A stretch of DNA of 64,000 nucleotides from Phoebastria nigripes (Eukaryota; Chordata; Aves; Procellariiformes; Diomedeidae). The translations under genes and the position numbers were made by a program. Below, in pieces: positions 63,176 through 64,000 of the stretch. The stretch's first letter is position 1. Each line of letters starts with the position of its first letter. The stretch spans positions 912,563-976,562 of the forward strand of contig JAYKAV010001809.1 in the NCBI GenBank assembly GCA_035582835.1, read 5' to 3'. Below the pieces are notes generated by a model that was given only the letters and a program-made list of their open reading frames with translations, did no database searches and was not told where the DNA came from.

Positions 63176-63300
63176 AGTGTGTAGAAGATATCCTAGTCAC
63201 TTTATTTATAATAATTATCTTCTCAAATGGTTTGTCCTACAAAGACTCCTTAGTCTTAGTCTGAGGCATGGAAGACTATATATTTCAGGAATTACACTGA
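62968..63300 (-). repeat. two tandem T-tract-headed units sharing an exact 53-bp block
   Basis: Unit 1 is a T16 tract (62968-62983), about 76 bp of spacer, then a 53-bp block at 63060-63112. Unit 2 is an unresolved base (63113), a T61 tract (63114-63174), about 73 bp of spacer, then the identical 53-bp block at 63248-63300. The spacers share ATTATCTTCTCAA at the same relative place and further scattered similarity, so both units descend from one sequence. The period is 188 bp. On the minus strand each unit ends in a poly(A)-like tail. The exactness of the 53-bp block against the poor spacer match, and the N at the junction, make an assembly artefact a serious alternative. Confidence 0.85.
63114..63174. 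repeat. 61-base poly(T) run
   Basis: The longest homopolymer in the window, directly preceded by an unresolved base. It is much longer than the other T or A runs here (12-18 bases) and hard to sequence accurately. Confidence 0.9.
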
Positions 63301-63858
63301 AAAAATATGTGCTGTATGTCAAAGGAAAACTGTTTTTGTGTTTAACGTTGCAAGGACAGTGTTTGCACAGGAGACATTACTGTGATTTACCACGGGTGTG
63401 CAAACCCTGCACTCACAGAGACTGCATTGCCCAGTCTGCTCAGGATTTTCACTGAATCAGCCCTTGCCTTTGCTTCTTTAAGCAGATACTGCTTATGGGT
63501 ATACGACTGCAGAAAGGGTCACCACCTTTGCAANGCGTATTCAGTTTTCAAGCTCAGAGTGAGGGGAAAGGCAGTTCTTCTACTGCTTCGGATGGGCCCA
63601 CCTCAACCAGCTTCAGAGATTTTCATAATCATTACCGAGGAAGCTCAGAGGGTACTCAGGCTTCCTAATGACCACACTAAAAAAAAACCAAAACCCAAAC
63701 CTACCCACAATACAAAGTGCTCTGAAAGGATTTGGGAAGAGGAGGATTTGTGTTACAGCTGGATACCAGAGAACAGTGCTGAAAAGGAAATAGAAAACAG
63801 GAGCAACATCAGCATGGGAAGGGCTCAAATTAAAAAGTAGAGAAAAGACTGTGAGAAA
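63301..63858. other. non-coding DNA, nothing recognised
   Basis: A plus-strand open frame at 63382-63840 (152 codons) crosses an unresolved base near 63535 and has no familiar domain. No repeat family is recognised. Confidence 0.6.
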
Positions 63859-63859
63859 C

Positions 63860-63892
63860 ATATATATATATATATGTATGTATGTATGTATA
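63860..63892. repeat. (TA)n(TATG)n compound microsatellite
   Basis: Alternating TA changes into four TATG-type units. It is a compound simple repeat near the right edge of the window. Confidence 0.9.
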
Positions 63893-64000
63893 ATTTAAAA
63901 GTGAGAAAGCGGAGGAGTCAGCAACATATGGAAAACTGTTTTCCATAAATTAATGTGTCTTGGTGATACTTATTCCAAGAATATTATTAAACATTATGCA

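Noticed and set aside
63022..63264. 80-codon plus-strand frame containing a long phenylalanine run
   Set aside because: The run is the translation of the 61-base T tract and crosses an N; it is not a protein.
1..64000. CRISPR arrays, prokaryotic operons, prophage or transfer RNA genes
   Set aside because: No regularly spaced direct repeats, no tRNA cloverleaf pattern and no dense same-strand coding were seen; CR1 elements and sparse coding point to a bird genome.

Overview
This window looks like a piece of an avian nuclear chromosome, intergenic or deeply intronic. Three things point that way: composition is AT-rich; no long open reading frame resembles a host protein; and the clearest recognisable elements are CR1 (chicken repeat 1) LINE retrotransposons with the bird-type reverse transcriptase C-terminus and the octamer-like 3' tail. 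There is no operon structure, ribosome binding site, phage or CRISPR array. The only protein-coding content I can identify belongs to CR1. About two dozen isolated single-N positions mark unresolved bases in the assembly.

Layout. Positions 1-8480 are unannotatable non-coding DNA. A perfect 13-bp hairpin lies at 8484-8512, followed by a worn MIR/CORE-SINE-like fragment (minus strand, about 8575-8700). The dominant feature is a 5'-truncated CR1 on the minus strand at about 15168-16236; it keeps a 311-codon uninterrupted piece of ORF2. From 16.2 to 35.2 kb the sequence holds TG-rich simple repeats, an unexplained open stretch at 21.1-21.5 kb, an old CR1-like tail (about 21770-21985), a 42-bp tandem duplication (22132-22215) and a MIR-like fragment (about 25715-25795). 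A second CR1 copy, plus strand and frame-broken, lies at 35262-35554, with an inverted copy of its own first bases directly upstream.

From 37 to 57 kb there is a scatter of very old retroposon remains. They are MIR-like pieces at 37255-37340 and 57195-57295, and CR1-like 3' tails at 48153-48335 (minus), 50900-51105, 54020-54082 and 55720-56003 (plus). Three of these tails share a core around TAGATGGA. A short GC- and CpG-richer patch lies at 57.7-58.06 kb. The right end (62.86-63.30 kb) is unusual: two T-tract-headed units in tandem share a perfect 53-bp block, with a 61-base T run preceded by an N. This is either a recent tandem duplication of a poly(A)-tailed sequence or an assembly error.

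Nothing here forms a pathway or a new defence or mobile system. The parts worth checking are the T-tract tandem unit, the snap-back at the 5' end of the second CR1, the unexplained 21.1-21.5 kb open stretch, and several blocks with the texture of conserved non-coding elements.
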